Shown here piece by piece: positions 49,101-58,967 of a stretch of DNA of 64,000 nt. The stretch's first letter is position 1. The number at the start of each line of letters is the position of its first letter. The position numbers and the translations under genes are program-made. Source of the DNA: Mallotus nudiflorus (Eukaryota; Streptophyta; Magnoliopsida; Malpighiales; Euphorbiaceae); assembly GCA_947683625.1 (NCBI GenBank), contig CANTUR010000943.1, positions 1,240,001 to 1,304,000 on the forward strand, read 5' to 3'. The notes under the pieces were generated by a model, which was not told the DNA's origin, searched no databases, and saw only the letters and a program-made list of their open reading frames with translations.

Positions 49101-49375
49101 AGTATTGGATTTCATGTATTTTGTTTTATGAGGAGATATATTATGTTGAAACTGGATTGTATTAAAGATTATATATATCTATGTGATGAGATTTTTATTT
49201 AATCCAGTTGATATGGATAATATTATGATATTATGATTTTTATCTCCGCTGCATATTATATTTTTATTTTTATTGTGGCATGCTTTATTTTATTTTTAGG
49301 CTTGCTACGGGTTCCGGATTCGAAAGAATTCCCGTTCCCTAGCGCCGGTCATGGCCCCTGTTTTGGGTCGTGACA
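46140..49375 (+). repeat. 3' LTR of the Tekay-like element
   Basis: 3236 bp, TG...CA, nearly identical to the 5' LTR. It is about 10 bp longer near 47192-47210, where the 5' copy lost bases. Confidence 0.97.
48937..48995 (+). promoter_or_regulatory. Conserved nested stem-loop in the 3' LTR
   Basis: Same arms as at 40680-40738 (TGAGGTCTGA/TCAGACCTCA outside, GTTGACT/AGTCAAC inside). Confidence 0.65.
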
Positions 49376-49380
49376 CTTGT

Positions 49381-49870
49381 CCTCTAAGTAGCTCTTCCAT
49401 CTTGGACATTTTTTGGGTCAGCGCTTGCATCTGCTTGGACACATGGTCTTGTACTAGTTCAAGTGATTCTCTCTTTGCCTTTTTTATCATGTAGTTCTTA
49501 ACATCCTCACATTTCACATCAATAGCAGGTGGGTTTCTAGTAATAGGTTTCCCTCTAACATTATTGGCAGTAGGCGGAGCATCTACAGCAAGTGGGATAG
49601 TAGCAGTAGCAAGTGGTGGTATGATTAAAGCAGGTTGCATCAGTATAGATAGTGCTTGTCTTAGCTCATCTTACATCATAGCCATAATGTCATCTATTAG
49701 AGCTCCCTTGATGTCTTCTAAGGTCCAGTTCCCTTGTTGTTGTTACATTTGTTCAGATTCAGGTGAAGTTGGTTTAGCTTCCAAGTAAAGTGGGTTAATA
49801 GGATTTCTTTCCACTCTATCCAGTCTGTTTAGGATTTCCTTGGCTAAGGCTTTAGGACTTTAACTCATTC
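49381..49870 (-). pseudogene. gag: gag relic of internal 2, N-terminal part
   Basis: Continues, across the Tekay-like insertion, into 37887-36622. The open piece from 49640 shows the Pro/Ala linker, a coiled stretch and KKMSKMEELLRGQV, matching 24678-24250 of internal 1. The apparent frame running on into 49375 and below is only the junction with the LTR. An upstream stop is visible around 49670. Confidence 0.7.
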
Positions 49871-50800
49871 TTTTTAGTTTGCTACATTGTCATCCCTAAA
49901 TACAAGAAGACCCCGATGTATCTATGATGGATGCAAAACAAGGTATTAGTATGATGAATGAGATGTATGTATGCATGTATGCATGATGCATGTGCTATGC
50001 AACAAGTAGCAAGTATTAATCAAGTGTACATCATACATCCTTCCACCCTTATTCCTCCCACACATGTGTTCAATGGCAAGTCTTTTATCCTAGGATTTTT
50101 TTTAGTATTAATATCAACAGGGGATATCAAGGACTAATGCTTATGCTAGATCTCTCTTAAAGTACTAAAGCATAGAAATAGCATTTCTAGGTATAAAGGT
50201 TTAGCCCAATCTTCATTACCCCAAAAGGGTTTAAAAGCATGGGCTTGGGCTTTTATAAATAGAAATACCTCATGGTAATAAGCATTGAAACAACATTTCT
50301 AAGTATAAAGGTCTAGCCTAATCTTTATTGGCCCAAGTGGGCTTTAAAAGTATCCACCTGGGCTTTTTTAAATAGAAATACCTTATGGAAAAATCATACA
50401 AGAAATTTGGGTAGATCCTAGGGAAGTAACTAAACCATTATATGTGGTCGGAGTCTAGTGAAAAAGTCAACGTTCCCTTTGTAAGATTCCCTTCTTTAAG
50501 ACTTAAGTTACAGGCTAAGGTCAGAGGGGCCCAACATCCTTTACAAACTCAAGAGAAGACTACCCCCCCTTTAGGACTTGGGTTACAGACTCTAGTTAGA
50601 TGAGCCCAGTAATCTCTCTTGAATCGAGTTAAGGCTAAGAGTGATGGTTAGCCAATTTATAACTCCATGAAGCTAGTGGAATCATGGAATTATAAACCAA
50701 CGCCATTGGTTTAATAGGGACATATAGAATGAATGCAAGAATAAAATAATAATTAAATAAAATAACTCTAAAAAATTCAAGTAGAATTAGTATCTCTTAT
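49871..50800 (-). other. Leader region between primer site and gag of internal 2
   Basis: Collinear with 24761-25654. Non-coding. It contains the two related blocks (about 50170-50270 and 50290-50390) and an ATGTATGTATGCATG-like short repeat at about 49963-49990 absent from internal 1. Confidence 0.55.
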
Positions 50801-50816
50801 CCCAGTGGAGTTGCCA
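50801..50816 (-). other. Primer-binding site of internal 2
   Basis: On the minus strand TGGCAACTCCACTGGG follows LTR C by one base. Compared with internal 1 (TGGCGACTCCATTGGA) it carries G-to-A at the fifth base. Confidence 0.75.
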
Positions 50817-50817
50817 C

Positions 50818-53176
50818 TATAAATGGCGGGGTTTAACATGCCCAAGATTTTAGCAACTGTGACACTATTTGGGCTTAGGGCCCTAAGGAACACACTACTA
50901 TATCACAAAGACATAGCATGGAAATGAGGAGTCGCCACCCAGGGTAATAACTAGGATAAATTGCTTTGGTGGTATTGGATTCTCTAAAAGAAAACTAGCA
51001 CCACAACTAGGAAATTCTGGGAATGAAATACTAACTTCTCTTAGTCTTATGTTCATTTAGGATTACTTTATGAATTATTACTTTATTCTCTAATTATATG
51101 CAATTTTATTAAACCCTAATTGAACATCCATCTAACCCTAAGGCAATGAATCATAAAATCACATATAAAAAAAAGCATTCATACAAGGTGTAATGTCCCT
51201 AAGTCTAAACAAAGTTAATTTTATTTAGAAGTTAGCTAATTATATATTTTATTTACAAGTGAAGTGGACTAATAAAGGACCAACATTTTTATCAATTTTA
51301 GTGAACCTAGGTATATCTGTTTTAACTTATCTAAGGAAATGGGCTTAAGTCTATAAAATTTTAAAGGAAAAGTTGAATTAGTGGGCCTAAGTCTAACTTG
51401 ATTTTATTTTAAGTGAAATGTGGGTCTAAGTCTATTTATTTTAAAAGTAATAAAATTAAATGGGATGACCTAAATCTAAATAAAATAAATTTTAATTAAC
51501 TAGAGAATGGGCTTAAAGTCTAAATTAATTTTAAAAGAAATAAAAATGCTTTATTGGGCTGGGCTAAATCTAAATTGATTTTATTAATTAAAATGGGCCT
51601 AAATCTAATTAACCTAAAATGGGCCTACATTGGTTTTAATTAAATTAAACCCTAAAGTCAATTTAAGTCTATTGATTAAGTGGGTTTAAACCTAACGTGG
51701 GCTTAAGGCCCAAAAGGCATGAAAACTAAAAACAAAACCCAATTTACTAAACATACAAAAAATAAATCAAAACAATAATTTTTACATGATTTTTCTAAGA
51801 AACCCTAATTCAATTTCATGTAATCCTAAAAGTAATCTATTGCTATCACTGATTTTGTCAAGTTTTACCAAGTGAAAACCTAATTACTAATTAATTTTAA
51901 GAACACAAGCTAATACTTACTATTCCCACTATCGAGGTTATTACAATTCCTACATGAATAAAACAAGTAGGAAATTATATACAAACCCAATAGAAATATA
52001 TAAAATAAAAAGCAAAACCCTAAAAACCTATATTAAAATATTCTAGGTTCTAATCCATGGCATTTCATGGATCTTCTGTCTATTCATTTGGATTCATATA
52101 GTCATTCCAGTTATACCCATCTCAAGCCAAAATCAAAATAAAAACAAAATGCAGAAACAAAAGAAACAAATTAGTACTAATTAAATAAGAAAATAAAAAA
52201 AGAAAGAATCAAAGAAAATAATAAAGAAAGAAAGAAAGAAGGGAATAAATATGAAGAATGTTGTGTGAGAAACTATTTGAATACCCCTCAGATTGTGATT
52301 GTCACAATTTTAAGATTGACTCTATTGCTTTTCTTATTGATTTCTTAGACTTAAAAAATAAAGAACATATCTTTCTTCCTTTTGAAAAAGGTTTCTTTGA
52401 AATCTATAGTAGAAAGGATTTTTTTTTTGTGTTAATTTTTCTTTATTTTTTCTTTCAAACTTTTCTTTAAAACCCTAGCCTCTCCAGCACTGAACCTCTT
52501 TTCTCCGTCACTTTCCTTTCCATTTATTCGTAGCTAACAACTCTCGCATCCTCAACTAACAACTCTCACAGGATCACAACATTGCTAGCCTCTTGCATGA
52601 GTGAGGCAGGATAAAAGAGTTTTATTTTTCTTTTCAAAATAAAAATCAGGATAAAAGGATTTTAGAAAGAGAAAATACATGTAATGGACGCGTACTATAC
52701 ATAAAAAATATTAAAAATATTTTTTTATTTAAATAAATTAATTTTGGACCAATCAGAAAATAGGAAAATACTAAAAAAATGATGGAAAATACTAAAAAAA
52801 AATATGAATGTTTGTAATGTCGATTAGCATTTGGCTAATGCTGATCGACAATAGGCCAATGCCAATTGGCATTTGGCTAATGTCAATTGGCATTAGGCCA
52901 ATGTCGATCGGCATTTGGCTAATGCCAATTGGTGTTAGGCTAATGCTGGTCGACATTAGCTAAATGTTGACTGGCAATTTGCTCAGCAGTGCCAAAAAGT
53001 TAAAAATTAAAAAAAAACATTTTTAGAATAAAGATTTCAATTAGGTCCAAAAACACTACAATTTGGTCCTTGAAATCTAAAATTTCAGCACTAGAGATCA
53101 ATTTCTTGATTAATTTTTCATCATAGGGGCTTTTGTCACACTATGCATAATTACATCATGAAATTGGGTGCTTACA
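50818..53176 (-). repeat. LTR C (5' LTR of internal 2), 2359 bp
   Basis: Begins TATAAATGGCGGGG, ends TTGGGTGCTTACA on the plus strand. Aligns with LTR A and LTR B. Longest of the three because of the expanded 21-bp array. Confidence 0.88.
52818..52979. repeat. 21-bp tandem array in LTR C (about seven copies)
   Basis: Seven consecutive 21-base units alternate between a TTGGCTAATG start and a TAGGCCAATG start, with internal palindromes such as GCCAATTGGC and GTCGATCGGC. Confidence 0.9.
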
Positions 53177-55189
53177 ACTACCCGTCATACTATAAAAGCA
53201 ACAACCCAGTATCCACTGGGAAGCTAATTTACATCACCTTCTTATCTTCACCTGTTATTAGACTCATCTGAAGATGAAACTATTCATCAATTTTAATTAA
53301 AAGCAGGAATATATTCGAAAGATCCAATTTATAATAAGGATAAAAAGTGCGATGACAACAACTTTTGGGTGACAGTTAACTGTCCTACTGATCGTGTGGT
53401 AATGTCCATTTAACAAAACTTACTTCCACATATATATGCTTTGTTCATTAACCTTAACTTACAATGAGTGATGAGATTGTACATTTGGTATATGGCTTTC
53501 CCATGATTTACTTTTTAAGATAAGCATTTGTGTTTATTTTTATAGAGAGTCATAGTGCACATTATGCGTATTGCACCATACCACTTGTGGCCTATGATGA
53601 CTGTTGAGGACCTGGAGGTGACTTCGGATGGAGACAAATGTATTCTACACTATGGGATTAAGGACATCTTCAACCACTACCACATCCGACCTAGCTAGTA
53701 ATTGTATTTTTAGGTTAGGACCACATAAATTATTGATTTTCAAATTTGTACTCTAAATTTAAATGAAATTTTATATAGACCCCCTCCACATGGGGAGATT
53801 GAGCTAAACCATTGTCGAAAATAGAATATGGTAAGGAACCTAAGTGGTTAAGGACCGATGGCGATGATACGCCAATAGACATAATCAACAATGAGGCGGA
53901 TATCACATCTTCATCCTAGTACTAAGTTTGACTCATAACATTATACAAAGCATTTTTCTAAGTTGGTTTTCCTTTAATCATGGACATTTCATTATGTGTT
54001 TCTATCCTTATGAACTATCCATGATTCATACATGCCCTGGTAACGTCATTCTGTTAGACGCATAAGCCTTTGAACATGTTATTATATTTAACTTATGTAG
54101 ATGGTGTTTTTTTTACTAACATGCAACGATGTCACATACATTAAAATACTTATTTTTTTGAAATTAAATTGATATTTTTGTGCCTATATACATTGGAGGT
54201 CATTAATTGGAAAGTCATGGCATACAAGTATTTTCCTTCTTGGTGCCAACAATATTCATGTATTAAGTTGGTAGATCAAACATGATTTATTTTTTGTTGT
54301 TTGCTATGTTTCATATAAAAAAACTTACATTAAATGTATGCATTATATAAATTATAACTTTCTATCCAAATTTGACGATACAAAATTACAAAATAAATTG
54401 GTAATGTTTTACAATCAATTAATAATAGTTCACAGGGGTTTTTCTACAATACCTCAAAGGTATTGCTACCTTTTAAAAAAATAATTTAAGAAAAAGAAAA
54501 TTACCTGCTATATTTGGTTAACTTGTTATAAGTCTTAAAAAAATTACGGTTATAGTTTAAATTTTTTATTAAACGTTTGTGGTTCACTATACCTTATTTT
54601 ATGGTCAACCATATATTGTATATCAAATTAAATATATTTTTATATACTTTAGGAGATCATTTAAGTTAAACTAAAAATCAATAAATAATAAAAATAATAT
54701 TATTATATAAAAAAATTTTCAATTGAGAAAATAACAAATTTTATGAGTAATTTACTTTTTTTTTGTTGAATAAATATACATATTTTTAATGGTGACATAA
54801 ATATCATGTATCTAATGCATGTGGTTGATACTCCCTTTTTTTTAATGTATATGAAGCCGAATAGAATAATAATATTTTAAAAATTGTTGACTTCATAAAT
54901 ATAAAAGATGACTTAAATCAAGAAAATAACAATATATAATTATCAAAATGATTTTTTAGAAACTGGAGATATTGACTTTATTATTATCTCCAAATATTTC
55001 GATAACCCATATGAAAATAATTGTAAAATATCCAACCAATAATATGAGAAAAATGTTTTCAAATATGATTAGTCTTCTTTATCAAATATGAATTTCTAAA
55101 CAAAATTAAAAAGTAGTATACAAAAACTTAATGAGATTTGATTTTAAATTGATTAAAGACGCTAAATAATTTTTAATGAGTTATGTAAA
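53177..55189. other. Inter-element spacer with exon-like remnants
   Basis: About 2 kb between LTR C and LTR D. The first 700 bp are less AT-rich and hold two exon-like pieces (listed separately). 53770-53920 looks like a third but has early stops. From about 53950 on the sequence is AT-rich with no recognised content. Confidence 0.5.
53310..53698 (+). pseudogene. Two exon-like pieces of an unrecognised plant gene
   Basis: A frame ending DNNFWVTVNCPTDRV stops at a plausible donor (GTGTG then GTAATG, 53399). An AT/T-rich intron of 147 bp ends at TTTTTATAG (53545). The next frame opens in the same phase with RVIVHIMRIAPYHLWPMMTV and ends at TAG 53696-53698 (50 codons). Phase continuity and splice signals favour a real exon pair, but I recognise no family, and the piece is probably a gene fragment. 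Confidence 0.3.
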
Positions 55190-57086
55190 TGTTAGGGTTT
55201 AGCACGCGCCTAAGATCTTAGCAACTGCGACACTGTTTGAACTCAGGGCTCTAGAGAACACACTAACCACTATCACAAAAACATGGCGTGGAGATGAGGA
55301 GTCACCATCCAGGGTAATAATTGGGACAAATCAAAAAATGGTGGTACTCGATTCCCTAAAAGAAAGTTAGTACCACAATCAAGAGATTCTAGGTATGGAA
55401 TACTAACTTCTTTCTATCCTATGTTCATTTAGAATTACTTTATGAATTACTATTTTATCCTCTATTTACATGCAATTTTATATAAACCCTAAAAAAACAT
55501 CAACTTCAAGCAAACTAGTCATGAAATATACAACTAAACAATGCATTCATCACAATCCCTAGGTTAGTCTAATCTACATTGATTTTAATTAAATGAGCTA
55601 AATCTACGTGTTTTAATTTACAAGTGATTCTAAAGACTAATACGCCTAATTCTTATTCAATTCTAATTAAATGAACCTAAGTCTATTTAGTTTAATTTTA
55701 AAAATGGGACTAAATCTATAAATTATGAAGTATTTAATTAGTGAGCCTAATTCTACATGTTTTAATTCTAGAATGATCTTGAATCTATAAATTATGGAAA
55801 ATGATTTAATTAAATGGGGTAAGTCTAAATTAATAAAATTAAATTAAGTGGGCCTGTGTCTAATTAACTAAATTGATCTAAGTTATCTTTACCCTAAATC
55901 TAATTAATTATGGGCCTAAAGATGTATTTTTTATTAATTAAACTTAAAAAACCTAAACTTAAATGGGTTAAAGCCTAGCCCAAAACACATAAACATAAGT
56001 AAACAAGTCCAAAAACAATAAAAATATAAAAAACAATCAAATAAAAGATCAAATAATTAATTAAATCTACTCTAAAACTCTAATTTAATCAAAGTGACCA
56101 TAAATAATAAAAGAAAATAATCAATCAAGCAAACTATTTTTACCAACTTAAATCTAATTCAATTTTAATTAAACAACCTAATGATTTCTATAGCCATTAA
56201 TGTTAATTAATTACCGAATGAAAACCCTAATTTTGCTAACCAATTAATTAAAATAAAATACACAAGCATACACACCAAATTTCATTATTCCCACTATTGG
56301 GGCTATTACAATAAAACAATGATTAATGAATAAAATTAAAATTCAATAAAATCAAAATAATAATAAAATAAGAAAAATAAAAAGAAAGTACAAAGAAGAT
56401 AATGCCTATGGATGCTTGTGAATGAATTGCTCCTTAGACTAGTAAGATCATAGTTGTTTTTAAGTAGGCCTTCAAACTTGTTATTTTTCTTTTAAAAAAT
56501 CTCCAAACGAATAAATCACCAAGAGCTTCCTTTTTTTTTTATGGAAAAGAATGCTCAGTATTGAGAATTGAGAGTTCCTCCTTACTTCAGGATCGTAAGC
56601 TCTCCTTTTATAGGGAAAAAGCAAAAAACCTTTAAGAACTTTATTTTAAAAGAGTTCCAATTTTAAAAGAACTTTATTTCTTGAAGAATTAGATAAATCG
56701 CCAGAATAAATTTAAGAAAATTTTTTAACCAATCAAAACTCAGGAAAAAATATTTTTATTTTTTGTAAAAAATAAAAAAACATATGGAAAACACTTTATT
56801 CTAACCATAAATATGATTTCGATCGGAATTACAGAATTTTGATCGGAATTCTATAATTCTGATTTTTTTTAACTTTTAATTACCCTTGAAAAATATTAAA
56901 ATTTTCAATTAGGTCTTAAAAGGTATTATAATTAAGTCCTAAAAAAACCAATGAAACTCTTTCTGAAAACATATTCACATTTTTAAGGTTTCCAACTTCA
57001 AGTGTTAAAGACCTACTTATAACATTTTCATCATTGGAGTCCTTTGTCGCATCCATATTTTATTATCCTGAAATTGGGTGTTTATA
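55190..57086 (-). repeat. LTR D, 1897 bp
   Basis: Begins TGTTAGGGTTTAGCACG, ends TTGGGTGTTTATA on the plus strand (terminal CA changed to TA). It shares landmarks with LTRs A-C but is much more diverged. At the place of the 21-bp array it has two to three 20-bp units with TCGATCGGAATT. Confidence 0.8.
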
Positions 57087-57103
57087 GTTGCCCCCTTTTG
57101 TTG
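57087..57103 (-). other. Polypurine tract of the D element
   Basis: On the minus strand CAACAAAAGGGGGCAAC lies directly before LTR D. Confidence 0.8.
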
Positions 57104-57289
57104 CTATTTGCTTGACAAATTATGGCAAAGCAAATAAACACACAATTTTTTTTAAGAATAAAAGTTTGGGTACTTACTTGTGCTCCTTGAGGTTTATGCT
57201 TGTAGCGATTGTCGGTTCACAATAAATGCTTGTGTTGTCGTACAATACTAGGCATAATCCCAAAACATATGAGGAAACACTATACTTAG

Positions 57290-58170
57290 ACATATAGCAT
57301 AGATTTGGATGGATACATCACACTCGGTCGTATGATGTTGACTATACTCGATTGTACAGTCTAGATTGGCAGGATGCATTATACTCAGTCAACTACACTT
57401 AGTCGTATAGTCTAAATAGAAGGATACTCAGTTGTACAATGTTGACTACACTTAGTTGTATAGTCTGAATGGAAGGATACATTGTACTCGATCATACAAT
57501 ATCGACTACACTTGGACGTATAGTTTAAATTGGAATAGGTACATTGTACTTGGTCATATAATGTTGACTATACTTAGTTGTACAGTCTGAATTGAAATGA
57601 CACATTGCACTTGGTCGTACAATGTCTGCTACACTTGGTCATATAGTCTGAATAGAAATGGCACATTGCACTCGGTCGTACAATGTCGATTACACTTGAT
57701 CGTATAGTCTAAATTGAAATGACACATTGCACTCGGTCATACAATGTCGACTACACTTGATTGTATAGTATGAATTGAATTGATACATTCCACTCGGTTG
57801 TACAATGTTGACTATACTCAGTTGTAGAGTCTAAATTGAATTGACACATTGCACTCAGTTGTACAATGTCGATTACACTCGGTCGTATAGTCTGAATTGA
57901 AATGACACATTACACTCGATTGTACAATTTCAACTACACTCAATCGTAGAGTTTGAATTGAAATAGGTAAATTTTATTCTATCGAACAATGTCTACTATA
58001 CTCGATTGTATAGTATGATTTTAAATGATACATTGCACTCGATCGTACAATGTCGACTACATCGATCGTATAGTCTGATTTAAAATGATACATTACACTC
58101 GATCGTATAATGTCGACTACACTAGGTCGTATAGGAATACACAACACTCAGTCATGTAGCGTTGATTTCT
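57290..58170. repeat. About 61-bp tandem array in the D element (about 14 copies)
   Basis: Units contain CACATTGCACTCGGTCGTAC and GTCGTATAGTCTGAATTG. Starts at 57601, 57662 and 57723 give a period of 61. Internals 1 and 2 have one related unit each (about 18955-19015 and 29445-29510), so the array probably amplified in this lineage. Confidence 0.9.
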
Positions 58171-58789
58171 TTCATGTTGACAATTTAATAATTCAAGGAA
58201 TTATCAAATCATGTAGCTTTGCAATTTAGGACTAAATTGCAAGAAAAGCTTTGGATTTGAATGCAAATGAAGTTAAGGGACTAAAATGGACATTTTCCAC
58301 TTTAATATATAATTTGCATTTTGTCTATTCATTTCTGCATTTCCCACCTCTTTCATTCTTTTTTTTTCTCTTGATTTTAAAATCTTACTTCTTTAATTAT
58401 TCTTTCATTTGATCTCCAATTTGGAATTCGTTTGATCTTATGGCTCACCTAGGACGTAGGCTATATGGAAGCAGCTCCAGGCAATCAAATCTAGTCATAT
58501 ATCAATTGCATTTTCCTTAAAACAATTTGGGGCTTAATGAAAGGGAAGAGGTGCTCCCTTTGACTTACTTGCACCTTCATAGATGCTCATAAGTTAGAGA
58601 TGAGGTAAATTTCTATTCTATCTGTAATTCTACAAAAATATATTCCTATTAATACATTAATATATTTATGCATACAATTATAGAACATCTCTTAGACAAA
58701 TTAGACAAAATTACATGAAATTGTCAATTTTGAAGCAAAATTTTGCAAAATTAGTTTTAACATATCAGAAGACTAATAGAATTTAGATA

Positions 58790-58890
58790 GATTTCTAAAT
58801 TTCTGATCAAAAATCTAAATTTTTTATTAGAAATCTAGAAATTAGATCGAAATTCTAGATTTCTAATCGGAAATCCAGTTTTCTGATTTT
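58790..58890. repeat. Short GATCGGAAATCTAGA-type repeats upstream of the antisense gene
   Basis: About five imperfect 19-20-bp units with alternating GATCGAAATTCTAG and AATCGGAAATCCAG. Similar units occur at 56815-56870 and 61140-61280. Confidence 0.7.
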
Positions 58891-58967
58891 TTTTAAGATA
58901 GAAATTAAAATAAACAAAAATCAAAAGTTAGTAAGGAAGGTAATCTTGTCATTTTCTGAATTTTATT

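Larger units (their letters stand above)
37893..49375 (+). mobile_element. Nearly intact Ty3/Gypsy Tekay-like (chromovirus) element, 11483 bp
   Basis: Two long LTRs (3226 and 3236 bp) with TG...CA ends, a tRNA-Met primer site, one gag-pol frame, a polypurine tract and a perfect 5-bp duplication CTTGT (37888-37892 and 49376-49380). The uninterrupted target can be read in internal 1 near 24240 (CCATGCCTTGTCCTC). By eye the LTRs differ by about 16 substitutions, mostly transitions, and one indel of about 10 bp near 38945, so insertion is recent. Order protease, RT, RNase H, integrase and a C-terminal chromodomain-like tail fits the Tekay/Del lineage. Two faults are visible: an in-frame TAG in RT and a changed zinc ligand in gag. 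Confidence 0.97.
15483..53176 (-). mobile_element. Composite three-LTR Tat/Ogre-like retrotransposon structure with nested insertions
   Basis: In minus orientation: LTR C (53176-50818), primer site, internal 2, polypurine tract, LTR B (27998-25672), primer site, internal 1, polypurine tract, LTR A (17520-15483). Internals 1 and 2 are collinear: the blocks at 17.5-20.4, 20.4-24.2 and 24.2-25.7 kb match 28.0-30.8, 34.0-37.9 and 49.4-50.8 kb. Flanks are ACTAT (15478-15482) and ACTAC (53177-53181), a 4/5 match that fits one original insertion. Two plus-strand Tekay-like insertions interrupt internal 2. Neither internal region has pol, so both units are non-autonomous. Assignment to the Tat/Ogre type rests on gag style, primer site and the related integrase at 63 kb. 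Confidence 0.85.

Noticed and set aside
49305..49380. gag frame of internal 2 running into the Tekay-like LTR as a fusion
   Set aside because: The join is only the insertion boundary at 49375/49376; the true continuation is at 37887.
57290..58170. CRISPR-like array
   Set aside because: Whole units repeat with no unique spacers, and the context is a plant retrotransposon; a tandem repeat.
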